A stretch of DNA of 64,000 bases. It comes from Scatophagus argus (lineage: Eukaryota; Chordata; Actinopteri; Scatophagidae). Location of the stretch: the NCBI RefSeq assembly GCF_020382885.2, contig NC_058511.1:1545001-1609000 (forward strand), written 5' to 3'. The notes below the pieces were generated by a model, which worked only from the letters and a program-made list of their open reading frames with translations, was not told the DNA's origin and made no database searches. Positions 37,501 to 45,000 of the stretch are shown one piece after another. The position numbers and the translations under genes are program-made. Every line of letters begins with the position of its first letter. The stretch's first letter is position 1.

Positions 37501-37541
37501 ACCCTCCTCCTCCTCCGTCCAGGAGATACAACTGGAATTAA
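8038..37541 (+). CDS. xrn2: 5'-3' exoribonuclease 2 (XRN2/Rat1), 31 coding exons, 975 aa
   Basis: Nuclear 5'-3' exonuclease that degrades the downstream RNA after poly(A) cleavage (torpedo termination) and trims rRNA and snoRNA precursors. I joined 31 GT-AG exons by hand. Every junction keeps frame, giving 2928 nt including the stop, close to the 950 aa I recall for human XRN2. The start is the first ATG and opens with [15 protein letters not shown], the invariant XRN N-terminus. The metal-binding acidic residues of the family are present: D54, D103, E203, E205, D233, D235, and the GNDFLPHLP aspartate D345. A CCHC zinc knuckle (C263, C266, H271, C276) marks XRN2 rather than XRN1. The C-terminus is Gly/Arg/Gln rich. 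The last introns (27-30) are much larger than most of the others and contain enhancer-like blocks, as expected of a bystander gene beside developmental regulators. Exon coordinates are given in the block entries. Confidence 0.97.
13113..17520 (+). CDS. xrn2: xrn2 exons 12-18: end of nuclease core and basic/acidic linker
   Basis: Exons: 13113-13170, 13308-13415, 13566-13610, 14171-14314, 14472-14516, 15771-15865, 17385-17520. Exons 13-14 give a charged helix ending [12 protein letters not shown], a likely nuclear localisation segment. Exon 17 encodes a low-complexity linker with [20 protein letters not shown], which matches the XRN2 linker I know from mammals. Exon 18 restarts ordered sequence with [17 protein letters not shown] and ends [14 protein letters not shown], a strongly conserved XRN signature. 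The first bases of exon 17 (SSAGPSDGT) are the least certain, because an in-frame later AG would shorten them. Confidence 0.92.
13235..13276 (+). mobile_element. Retroposon 3' tail in xrn2 intron 12
   Basis: TTTCCCTTCAGGGATAAATA then AAGGAATTCTGATTCTGA has the layout of teleost LINE 3' tails (TTTCCC..GGGAT.AATAAAG plus ATTCTG units). The body is too short or too diverged to classify. It is the same kind of tail as at 4073. Confidence 0.5.
16520..16556. repeat. (CA)n microsatellite in xrn2 intron 17
   Basis: About 18 uninterrupted CA units. Confidence 0.95.
16640..16810. promoter_or_regulatory. CNE-like block in xrn2 intron 17
   Basis: GC-rich high-complexity DNA (TCGGGCTAAATTGGTATTCA, GGCCTTGATTATGTG) just downstream of a (CA)n tract. 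It differs sharply from the AT-rich intron around it. Confidence 0.25.
18540..18800. promoter_or_regulatory. CNE-like block in xrn2 intron 18
   Basis: GC-rich island-like sequence with GAATTCATTAGCGGG and CTGATTGGGAG in an AT-rich intron. Overlapping reading frames on both strands have no recognisable domain and no splice support. Confidence 0.3.
20000..20240. promoter_or_regulatory. CNE-like block in xrn2 intron 18 with ERR/SF1-type half-site
   Basis: TTTGACCTTG at 20029-20038 is the reverse complement of the CAAGGTCA orphan-receptor half-site. It is followed by AT-rich homeobox-like DNA (TATTAACATAAATGATTTG). Confidence 0.25.
21064..25859 (+). CDS. xrn2: xrn2 exons 19-27: C-terminal structured XRN region
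   Basis: Exons: 21064-21171, 21386-21475, 21565-21637, 22068-22151, 22393-22490, 23358-23437, 23600-23656, 25041-25109, 25731-25859. The block opens with [20 protein letters not shown] and continues through [40 protein letters not shown] and [16 protein letters not shown]. These are the landmark segments of the XRN C-terminal half that wraps and stabilises the nuclease core. For exon 24 I chose the later donor, which keeps [17 protein letters not shown]; an earlier GT at 23398 would cut it short. Exons 25-27 give [14 protein letters not shown], then [20 protein letters not shown], then [16 protein letters not shown]. Confidence 0.95.
22491..25040 (+). other. xrn2: xrn2 introns 23-25 (around exons 24 and 25)
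   Basis: Intron 23 (22491-23357) shows nothing I recognise. Intron 25 (23657-25040) has diverged repeat at 24030-24165 and the palindrome-bounded AT-rich piece at 24420-24690. Confidence 0.55.
24420..24690. mobile_element. Possible DNA-element remnant in xrn2 intron 25
   Basis: It begins with the palindrome GGGTCAGTTTGACCC and ends near ATCAATTTGACACAG. AT-rich DNA lies between. Palindromic TCAATTTGAC-like ends occur in fish DNA transposons, but the two ends are only partly similar. Confidence 0.25.
25860..27517 (+). other. xrn2: xrn2 intron 27
   Basis: 1.7 kb with one CNE-like block (26520-26680) and a poly(T) run near 26690. Reading frames are short and without domains. Confidence 0.55.
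26520..26680. promoter_or_regulatory. CNE-like block in xrn2 intron 27
   Basis: CCCATTAACC, TTGATTATGATC, TATCATTAAGG and GAATTAATTATGC occur in 150 bases, a dense set of homeodomain-type cores without repeat structure. Confidence 0.28.
27518..37541 (+). CDS. xrn2: xrn2 exons 28-31: Gly/Arg/Gln-rich C-terminal tail
   Basis: Exons: 27518-27636, 33823-33883, 36122-36320, 37479-37541 (TAA stop). The tail is disordered: Asn/Gln/Tyr/Pro rich in exon 28, [11 protein letters not shown] in exon 29, then a Gly/Arg/His segment with repeated [11 protein letters not shown] in exon 30 and a last exon ending [11 protein letters not shown]2 homologues end with a similar RG-rich tail. Four small exons are spread over 10 kb because introns 28 (6.2 kb), 29 (2.2 kb) and 30 (1.2 kb) are long. 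Split codons at each junction restore Gly, His and Arg residues in frame. Confidence 0.93.
28790..29090. promoter_or_regulatory. CNE-like block in xrn2 intron 28 with NK2 core plus octamer
   Basis: CACTTGA (NK2 core TCAAGTG, minus strand) at 28983-28989 overlaps by one base ATGCAAAT, an exact POU octamer, at 28989-28996. Further cores are TCCTAATCACG and GTCAATTAGC. High-complexity, non-coding. Confidence 0.4.
29480..30130. promoter_or_regulatory. CNE-like block in xrn2 intron 28 (650 bp)
   Basis: A long high-complexity block with GCTGATTAGCC, GGTCGGTAATGAG, GTTTGATTGGCC, CTTTAATAACCAGCC and CATTATTATCTTG. No repeat or coding structure. It is one of the largest such blocks in the window. Confidence 0.35.
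30360..30395. repeat. Perfect 16-bp hairpin in xrn2 intron 28
   Basis: ACACACATTCAGCTTT at 30360-30375 and its exact reverse complement at 30380-30395 are separated by TTTT. The loop is too short for a typical pre-miRNA. It may be the joined ends of a small inverted element. Confidence 0.7.
30890..31370. promoter_or_regulatory. CNE-like block in xrn2 intron 28 with GLI and NK2 consensus sites
   Basis: TGGGTGGTC at 31323-31331 is the exact GLI consensus, and CCACTTAA at 31331-31338 is the exact NK2 consensus on the minus strand. Nearby are TTGACAGGTG (MEIS/E-box-like), GTTAATTAAGG and GCGTAATCC (OTX-like). This is the best enhancer candidate in the window, by motif content only. Confidence 0.45.
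34250..34580. promoter_or_regulatory. CNE-like block in xrn2 intron 29
   Basis: CTTAATGAGGCATCACTAAT, GCTATTGATTCTGG, GTCCTAATCAGG and GTAGTTATTAGCGG lie in GC-rich context. No coding signal. Confidence 0.35.
34690..35000. promoter_or_regulatory. Second CNE-like block in xrn2 intron 29
   Basis: GC-rich high-complexity stretch with CTTTTAATATCACAG, CCATATGTGAATATGG and GGCCGTTTTATG, bounded by AT-rich repeat DNA downstream. Confidence 0.3.
35270..35545. mobile_element. Teleost interspersed repeat copy in xrn2 intron 29
   Basis: ACATAAAATGTCAGAAATGC, TGACGTCCTCAGATGTCTTG and CTCAAAGACATTCACTTCAC match a dispersed fish repeat I recognise by sequence, normally starting with ATTAATCGATTA-like DNA. 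I do not know its formal family name. Confidence 0.55.
36590..37050. mobile_element. Two diverged ATTAATCGATTA-type repeat pieces in xrn2 intron 30
   Basis: ATTAATTGATTAATTG near 36690 and ACGATTAATCGATTATGAAA near 37010 with ACATTTTATAGAC resemble the same dispersed family as 35270-35545. Similar degenerate fragments occur at 17040-17215, 17770-17850, 19830-19880 and 24030-24165. Confidence 0.45.
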
Positions 37542-37784
37542 ACTCGGCTGTTGCAGGGGAGACCTTTCATCTTTTTTCATTTTATTGTCTTCTTGTACAA
37601 TTGTGTTTTTTTTTTCCCTTTTTATTCTACTTTAAAAAAAAAAAAACAACCTCATTGTGTAACTTGTGATTTTTAAGATGAGAAACTTGTAAAACCTGTA
37701 AAATACAAGTTGAGTCCTGGACTAAAGTGTCGCGCTGTGTTTTATTTTTTGAGAGAAAATTCTCCAAAGAACACAAAGAAGGGA

Positions 37785-37790
37785 AATAAA
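37785..37790 (+). terminator. xrn2: xrn2 poly(A) signal candidate
   Basis: AATAAA lies 244 bases after the xrn2 stop codon and is followed by T/GT-rich sequence. It is the first canonical hexamer on the plus strand after the stop. Confidence 0.5.
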
Positions 37791-38035
37791 ATGATGTTGG
37801 GATTCTGTTTGTCTGACAGGAAGAAGCTCGTCTGTCTTGGATCAAATGTTTTCTCTTTTTATTCACTCTTAAATTTTATTTTAAAAACAAAGAAAACAGC
37901 ATAAAGACATTAAAAAAGCATAATTTTTAAAGAACTCTTAACAAACCGAAACGTGATGGTTTTTTGTTGTTAATTCCGATTTACCTGCAGATTATCTGAA
38001 GCCTTTTGTGGTGAATATTCCGTTTATATCCCATT

Positions 38036-38129
38036 TTTATTGCTCCAAAATCTATTTTAAAAAGCTCTGAAACGTTTGCTTCAGGCTGCACCAAAAAACA
38101 TTTGAAATTACCAAAATGACGATTTTATT
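38036..38129 (-). terminator. nkx2.4: nkx2.4 poly(A) signal candidates
   Basis: AATAAA occurs on the minus strand at 38124-38129 and 38036-38041 (TTTATT on the plus strand), about 400-500 bases past the nkx2.4 stop. Further minus-strand hexamers near 37858 would run into the xrn2 3' end. Confidence 0.4.
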
Positions 38130-38531
38130 CAGAACTGGAAACAAAAATCAGCTGTGACAAAGAATATTTGATGACCTTCAGTTCGTTTGATTCCTCCGTC
38201 GCTTCGCTGTTTGTTAACCTGCAATAATTTAATTTTATGGCGGAATCGAACAGGAAGCTCCGCGCGCCTCAAACACCTCAAGTTGGATTTTCTGGTTTTT
38301 TGTCTCATGCAGCAGCAGTCACAACGAATATTTTCATTTTGAAGAGGGAGGAAACACGTCAGCAACACTAATGTACAGTCCGAGTCGTCGCAGCGTGCGT
38401 GACGGAACCAGAACTTCACGGGACAACATGAGTCTGCTGCTGGTTTTTGTCCTGCAGCGGGTTCTCTCCAAATTCCAACCCGGGCACGACGCCCCACAGG
38501 CCCGATCCAGGCCGTCCTCCTCCCGGTGTCC

Positions 38532-39202
38532 CTACCAAGTTCTCCCGTACAGTAAATTGGAGCCCATCATGCTGTTTGTGTACTCGATTAGCGCCGCGTC
38601 CGTCTGCGTCATGTTGATCTGAGCGTGCAGTCCCAGCGGCGGACTTGGGGACAAATCCTCCAGGTCCTCCGTGGACGACAGCTGATTCACCTGCTGCTGC
38701 TGCTGCTGCTGCGGGGTCGCAGTCAAGGCCTCCCCCGAGCTGCTCTGTCGGTTTCCGGCCTGGTTGGAGCCGCTGGAGTCGCTCCGGCAGCCCTTGCCGT
38801 TCTTGGAGAGGACAGGGGACACCGAGGAGGAGCGGTGGGTCGTGGCGCACAGTCCTCCTCCTCCAGCGGCGCCGCTCCCGTCCTGCTGCAGCTGCTGCGC
38901 GCCCTTGTCCTTGGCCTGTCGCTTCAGCTTGTAGCGGTGGTTCTGGAACCAGATTTTCACCTGGTTCGGGGTGAGGTGGATCAGTCCGGCCAGGTGCTCC
39001 CTCTCCGGGGCGGACAGGTACTTCTGCTGCTTGAAGCGCCGCTCCAGCTCGTACACCTGCGCCTGCGAGAAGAGCACGCGGCGCTTCCTGCGCGGCGCGG
39101 CGTGCAGCGTCACCATGGTCTTGGCGGTGGAGTCCATCCCGGCCAAAGTGCCCACCATCCCGGACATGTTCATCCCGGCGGCGGGGCCCATGAACCTGGA
39201 GA
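38532..39202 (-). CDS. nkx2.4: nkx2.4 exon 2: homeodomain and C-terminus
   Basis: Starts [16 protein letters not shown], then [20 protein letters not shown] and the rest of the homeodomain, ending [13 protein letters not shown]. The tail has a seven-Gln run, an acidic [15 protein letters not shown] segment and the terminal LLYGRTW. In place of the usual NK2-specific domain (RRVAVPVLVKDGKPC) it has only [15 protein letters not shown]. Confidence 0.94.
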
Positions 39203-40276
39203 CTGAGCAGAAGCATCCAGTGTCAGTCAGAGGCCGGAATTTATCATGTGACGTTTTGATTTTTCTCTAATTAAATTCCGATGAATTCAGCGGTTTGTTT
39301 GGAAAATTAACGTTAAAAAATAGAAAACAATGTTGTGTTAAAAAATGTCCGTCTGGAAACAAGCTCTCCATCTTATAATTTTTGTTTTTTATAAATAAGG
39401 TTTTTCATTTTAGGATTCGGCCTGTGATCAAAACAAAACATTTTTTACTATTTTATTTCACTATTACTATAAAGAGATTACAGCAGATCAACACCTTTTG
39501 CTCTGATGTTTAGCGCCAAATATTTAAAAGTTTAAATCACAGTTAAATTAAAAATGCTTTAATGTGTGTAAAGTGAAATGTGAGAAGGCGTGTTTTACCT
39601 CCGCGCGGGGGAACATAAAAGTGATGCCTGTGGAAATTAAGATGTCAAAAAATATTCACATAAACTTTAGTTTAATCTCACACACTCAGAAGTTCGGCGA
39701 CATTTTGGGTTTTGAGTGTCCAGGTCACATTTTCTCTCTTTTTAAAAACACAAAAAGAAAACTTGCTGAAGTGAAGCTGCTCTTACTTGTCGGGTATCTG
39801 GGCTCCGGGTTGCTGTACCAGGCCGCCGCCGCCGCCGCCCCTCCGCCCCGCACGGTCTCCTGGTAGGACGGCAGGTCTCCGACGTTCCCGATGCCGCCGT
39901 TGCAGAAGCCGCCGACGGTCCCGGAGAACTGCGGCACCCCGTGGGGAACGTGATACGCCCCGCCGGGCCCCAGAGCGGCGGCGGCGGCCGAGACTGAGGA
40001 GGAGGAGGAGGAGGAGGATGAGGATGAAGAGGAGGACAGGTGGTGATGGTGGTGGTGGTGGTGATGGTGGTGGAGATGGGGCGGCTGGTGCTGCTGCGCC
40101 TGCTGCTGATGCTGCATGCCGGGCTGCGAGACCTGCGGCTGCCGGTAGGCGCCCAGCGGGGACCCGAGACTCCCTGCGGCGGGATCCATACCTCCAAACC
40201 TCCTGTAGCTGTCCTCCATCGGGCTCAGAATGTCGGTGACTGAGAAGGGGGTGGAGTGCTTTGGGCTGAAGGACAT
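38532..40276 (-). CDS. nkx2.4: Homeobox protein Nkx-2.4 (NK2.1/2.4 class), two exons, 386 aa
   Basis: NK2-class homeodomain transcription factor; NK2.1/2.4 genes pattern ventral forebrain and thyroid. Exon 1 is 39787-40276 and exon 2 is 38532-39202 on the minus strand. The exon 1 donor (GTAAGA) and exon 2 acceptor (CTCAG) join as [15 protein letters not shown], matching the NKX2-1/2-4 junction. The N-terminal TN motif reads [18 protein letters not shown]. The homeodomain is at about 201-260 with the NK2-diagnostic IWFQNHRYK, and the C-terminus NLLYGRTW fits NKX2-4. Linkage between xrn2 and nkx2.2 favours nkx2.4 over nkx2.1. Oddities are long His and Ser runs in exon 1, a degenerate NK2-specific domain, and homeodomain changes S-to-G, M-to-L and T-to-N. 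Which teleost duplicate (a or b) this is cannot be decided here. Confidence 0.95.
39787..40276 (-). CDS. nkx2.4: nkx2.4 exon 1: TN motif and low-complexity N-terminus
   Basis: Encodes residues 1-163 plus one base. The TN/eh1-like motif FSVTDILSP (residues 11-19) is the Groucho/TLE docking site of NK2 proteins. Residues 69-79 are 11 consecutive His and residues 81-94 are 14 consecutive Ser. Then come an Ala run and the conserved [32 protein letters not shown] block seen across NKX2-1/2-4. An upstream in-frame ATG exists 70 codons earlier, but the NK2 start [11 protein letters not shown] is clear. Confidence 0.93.
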
Positions 40277-40799
40277 GGTGCGGACACCCCGTGTTCTGGC
40301 TGGATGTGGTCGGGTCAGTCCGGCGGCTCTCGTGCCTGCGTCCCCCTCCCTCCCTCCGGCGTCTTGCTGCTTCTGTCTCCCTGGGAAGAAGTCCAGCTGA
40401 TCGGCTGCAGGAGGAGACGAGCCGCCCTTATCCCGCCGGACTCCGACACGCGGAGGGGCGGAGCGACGCGGACGGACAGCCAACAATAGTAATTGACATT
40501 AGAGAGGCAGGAGAGGCTGGTTTGGAGCTGCTTCCTGTCTGCTGTACGAGCTTTGACCCAGACGGCAGATTCCTCCGAGCTTCACGCTCAGCAGGTGAAC
40601 TGACGGGGTTCAGCACTCGGAGCTGATCTGGGACCAGCTGGCAGGTGAAGCTCACTGCCAGCTGATTCGTGTTTCCTGCGGGTTTCAGTTCAGGCTGAAC
40701 TTTTTATCTTCGCGCTGAGCTGAAACTTCCGCCCTGACAAAGCTGGACAACATCTTCCGTCCGTTCCAGTTAAACTTCTGTTGTGTCAGATCAAACTCA

Positions 40800-40842
40800 G
40801 CTGAGGGGATTCGAACCCTGCAGAGGTTCGAATCCCCTCAGC
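40800..40842. repeat. 43-bp perfect inverted repeat containing two tRNA B-box motifs
   Basis: Arms of 18 bp (40800-40817 and 40825-40842) are exact reverse complements around a 7-base loop. Each arm reads GGTTCGAATCCCCTCAGC outward, which contains the RNA polymerase III B-box consensus GGTTCGANTCC. No A-box or cloverleaf is nearby, so this is not a tRNA gene. It lies 524 bases upstream of the nkx2.4 start. Confidence 0.8.
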
Positions 40843-41747
40843 GGCTCCTGTTTGTAACGTTTAAAACCTGAACTCGATTCGTACTGAAAATGAAAAGTTT
40901 GTCTGTTGATTATTTTAATTATACTTTTTATTTGTTTATTGCTGAGTTTTGTTTTTCTCATTTTTTCCGTTTTTTAATTTCATGTCTAAACAGCCTGCGT
41001 TTATGAGAATTTACTGTGATAAATGAACTAATTTTCTCTTTTCAGTTTGTTGCTTTAATCACACACAAAGCTTCTCTGATTATTAATTTACGATAATTTA
41101 TTATAAATGTTACAGGCCAGGCTGATTGTTCAGTTTGACAGACAAAAGTTAAAATTAATTCGAAATTTCAGAAAACAACAGAATCATAAATTGTGTGATA
41201 ACTGAAGTTATTATCAGGCTTCTTGTTGTGGTTCGTTTGTTAAATGGCTTGTTGAGCCACAGAGACGACACATTTCACTTCCCTGCAGGTCTGACGTTCA
41301 CTTTTCCTTTAGATTTTTCTTTTCGTAATTTTCAGCAGGACTTTGTCACCTGATGCGCACCTGTCGGACCCCGCTCACCTGCCGTAAAGAGTCACGTGCT
41401 CTTTGGAGGGACCCGGGCCCGAGCGGAGGTTCAGGGACCCGCCGGGCGCTCACAGATGTTTCCAGCTGGACTTCATCCTGTTGGTTAAAAGTCTGAGTGA
41501 ATCAGAATGTTCTGCACAGAACCACAGACACACGACGGGTCGGTGCTGCTGTTTGCAGGTGTTTGATCAGCAGGTTCATTCAGTCTGTCAGTCAGTCTGT
41601 CTGTCTGTCAGGTTTCTTCTTCATTTGTTCCATCATCATCATCATCGTCTTTCTGATTCTTGGACTTCACGCGTGTGGAGGTTTGTGGTTTTACAGACTA
41701 ATTTTCCTCATGGCGGAGTTCTCGGGTTTTCTAAATGATCAGGACAC

Positions 41748-41749
<2 letters not shown>

Positions 41750-41792
<43 letters not shown>
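41750..41792. repeat. (TG)n microsatellite
   Basis: About 21 uninterrupted GT units, 1.5 kb upstream of nkx2.4. Confidence 0.95.
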
Positions 41793-41793
<1 letters not shown>

Positions 41794-41879
41794 GACGTCA
41801 TCACACAGAAAGTAGATTTGGTGGAGAATTAAAGTGTGCTCATGTCGGTTAGTTTTGCTGAACGTTTTAACTTCCTCTG

Positions 41880-42010
41880 GTTGTCTGTTGCGTTGCTGCG
41901 TAGGGGAGACCAGGAGCAGCACCGGATTCCTCCAATCAGAAACGAGCTGATTGCACTCTGCGCATGCTCAGTTGGTTTGTCTTCTTGCATAGAGAAAAGG
42001 AGCCACATGA
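41880..42010 (+). promoter_or_regulatory. Orphan promoter-like segment (CCAAT plus NRF1 motif)
   Basis: CCAATCAG at 41932-41939 and TGCGCATGC at 41959-41967 lie 20 bases apart in GC-richer DNA, 1.6 kb upstream of nkx2.4 on the opposite strand. No coding exon follows that I can support; a non-coding transcript is possible. Confidence 0.25.
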
Positions 42011-45000
42011 AACTTGAAGAGGAAATGTTCGATTTCTTTCTTTTTTTATCTTATTTATTTATTTTAGGTAAAATTCTGACCTTGTGCGTGTATTTTTTTG
42101 GCTGCTGTCCTGAAATTAAATGTGTCAGAATTTTTATTCTAAAGAAAGGAAGAAAGGAACCACGAGGTCACGTGATGTTGGTGTCGGGCCTCATTAGAAC
42201 TGCAGCAGGTTCTTTCATTTGAAAGACCCGGAGGCCTCCGTAAACCACAATCCGGGCCGCTTTAAGGCTGGTCGGTCGCATTGTGGTCCTCCTCGGTCTC
42301 ATTTCAGGTTTCAGCTTGTTTTATCAAAGATCTTCTTGTGTTCAAAGTTTAACGGCTTCCTCTCGTTTTCCCCTCGTGGGCTTGTGGTGGGAAAAAATGT
42401 TGTTATTTTAAAAAAGAAATGAACAATCACAATAATGAGAAAGATAAATAATCTTTTTCTCATTTCACTATTTGATTAATTGTGGATGTTTGTTGTTAAA
42501 ACTCACAAATTCAAATTGCTTTTGCTTTCCATTCTTATTTCTTATTTTCATTTATTGTTTTTGATGTACGTTGAGCGATTTGAAATAAGATAAAATGCAT
42601 TATTATTATCATCATATTTAAAATTAATTTTCTTTGGCCTGTTGTTGCAGTGTGTACAGTTTAACCAAACTGTGTGTGAAAAGCTAAATAATTCAGTGAA
42701 CTGGAGACGTTTTGGGGGCTCAGGACTCACCTGCTCACATCCTGCATCCTCTCATATTCGTAGTCTTTTATTTGTCCAGATGATACGAAACTGACTCTAA
42801 CAATCAACATTTTACTATGTTGAAACTTTTGTTTCTGACCCTTAATGCCGCAGATCAAACACCAAAATACCCACAAACTGGAAACTGGACCTGCGTCCAT
42901 TTCTTTGGTGCCAGTTCAGGCTCGAGTTTCTGCTCCTGAAATCTGGTTTTATAGAAAATATGAAACATGTGCGAAACCAGAGAGAAAAGGTGAGAAACGT
43001 TCACGTCTTTCTTCCCTTCGAAAGCCTCCACCTTCTGGTTTACACCAGTCTGAAGGACCTGAACTCGACCCAGTGAAGGTGGATGTCATCCACCTCTGAA
43101 GGTGAGTCAACTCTCTTCTTCCTCACTTAAATTCAGCAACAATAATAAGAAAATCTTCAGAAATCAGAGAAGAAAAGTGTTTTCAGGTCCAAGGCAGCAG
43201 CGTCCTCAACCTCAGGCAGCTTCCTGCCTCGGACGCTTTGATGACAACAAAGAGACTTCATCACATCCTTCACGGCGTTTAACCGAGTTCATTTGCAGCT
43301 GAATCGAGAAGAAGAGCCACAAGGTAAAGCCAGTAAACTTAATGTTTGCTTCTGCTGGAGTTTTGTACCTGCTAAGAAAGACTTTATGATTTTATTTAAA
43401 TATTTCCAGCTTTCCACTCATCATGTGCAGCAATCAAAATCAAACTATTTCTTCTTGTAACTTTATTTGAACTGCTGACACAAATAACACAGCTGTAACT
43501 CACATTTCAAGGGTTTGTTTTTTGTTTATTTACTCCTGATTCATTTTGTTTTGTTGCGATAAACAACAAAAAGGAAGCTGCAGCTCGTCTCGTCCTCCTC
43601 CGCCTACATGAGCTTCTCTTTCTGCTCCTGAATCCTCCACACTGGACCTGCACAGGATTATGAACACAACACTAGAGACATTTTCCTTTTTCTCCAGTCC
43701 TGGTCCTCAGGTGAAGGCACCTGTGGCCACTCTTTGTGTTTCCTCTCTTGTTGCTTCCTCTGGTTCTCATCCAGCCTCGCAGTCCGTCTCCCTTCACTTT
43801 AATCCTCCCCTCTGTGGAGGAGCATTAGGCCAAGCAGCTGGGGCCCCTGGACGCCTCTTGAAAAGACAGCCCACTCCAGTCTGGAGGGTAAGGGGGGAGG
43901 CGTCCAGACCACCTGGCTCCTGAAACACAGAAAAATCCATGACCTACAACGCCAGTCGGAGAGGGAGGTGGAGGTGGGATGGGGGACCCTCACTGAGGTG
44001 ACCCTCTAACTCATGGACTGTGTCCCAGTTCATTCATTCATTCATCCTGAGCAGCTGGGATTAAAGGACAAGCCTGAAGTTATTCTGCCTGTCTGTTGGA
44101 CTGTACAATAAAATAGTGGGTGGAGCCACTGTGACGTCACCCAGAGGTCACTGGATGCTGAGCTCACTGTGGGTGGAGCGAGTTGAACCTGCTTACAAAA
44201 ACACACCCACCTAGCTCAAAGCTAACACACTGGCTAAGGCTAACAAGCTAGCTGCGTTCACACACACAAGAGGAGCAAGTTTCGCCTCATGTTGTTGGTG
44301 TGAATTTGACTGCGGTTTTTATTCAACCCCCGCAGCCACAATACCTGACTGTACATCAGCCCTAAACTCGTGTGTGTGCGATGAATTTAGCCTCTGACTC
44401 AACTCAGCTCTCGCCACAGATTCTGGTTCTTTCTGTTGCCTCCCAACATCACAATGAAGATGAATCCACTTTTTTAATCCCAGAAGTTCAAACAACAAAC
44501 TGACATCTTCATCAGTTTGTTGTTAGACAAAGATGTTGGCTGATGTTAACAAACTCGTGTGAACAAAGCTGCTCAACTGTTGGGTCTAAGATGTTGGTGG
44601 AGAATGTGATTCATGGTTTCAAATGGCTCACAGTATTTGAAACGTTTTAAATCAGTTTATACTAAATTCAGAGTGTTTCTTAATTTTAAACGTGTCGACC
44701 AGTCTAAGATTAACCCTCCTGTCTCGTCTTCAGGGGAATTTGTTAGGAACATGTCAAACCCCATCGGCTCACAGAATATTAGATCGTAGACGGTGTGTAA
44801 AGTCTATAAAGTTGGTGTATCAAATGACTGTGGGACGCGTCTGCCAGAGCGAAAAATGACGAGCTCACAGATTTGTCTGGTTCACCTTTACTTAAACCCA
44901 AGTCACATTTTGATGTTAAAGCTGAAAGCTTAAAGCTCATCTTCTTGCTTCCTGTGATGTTTTTCTGCCTTGATTTGATCTTCTTTAACACATCAGACGA

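Noticed and set aside
38625..39206. 193-codon plus-strand reading frame across nkx2.4 exon 2, and the similar one at 39787-40239
   Set aside because: Antisense low-complexity shadows of nkx2.4.
40825..40842. tRNA gene at the GGTTCGAATCC motif
   Set aside because: No A-box, anticodon arm or acceptor-stem partner upstream; the partner is only the inverted second arm.
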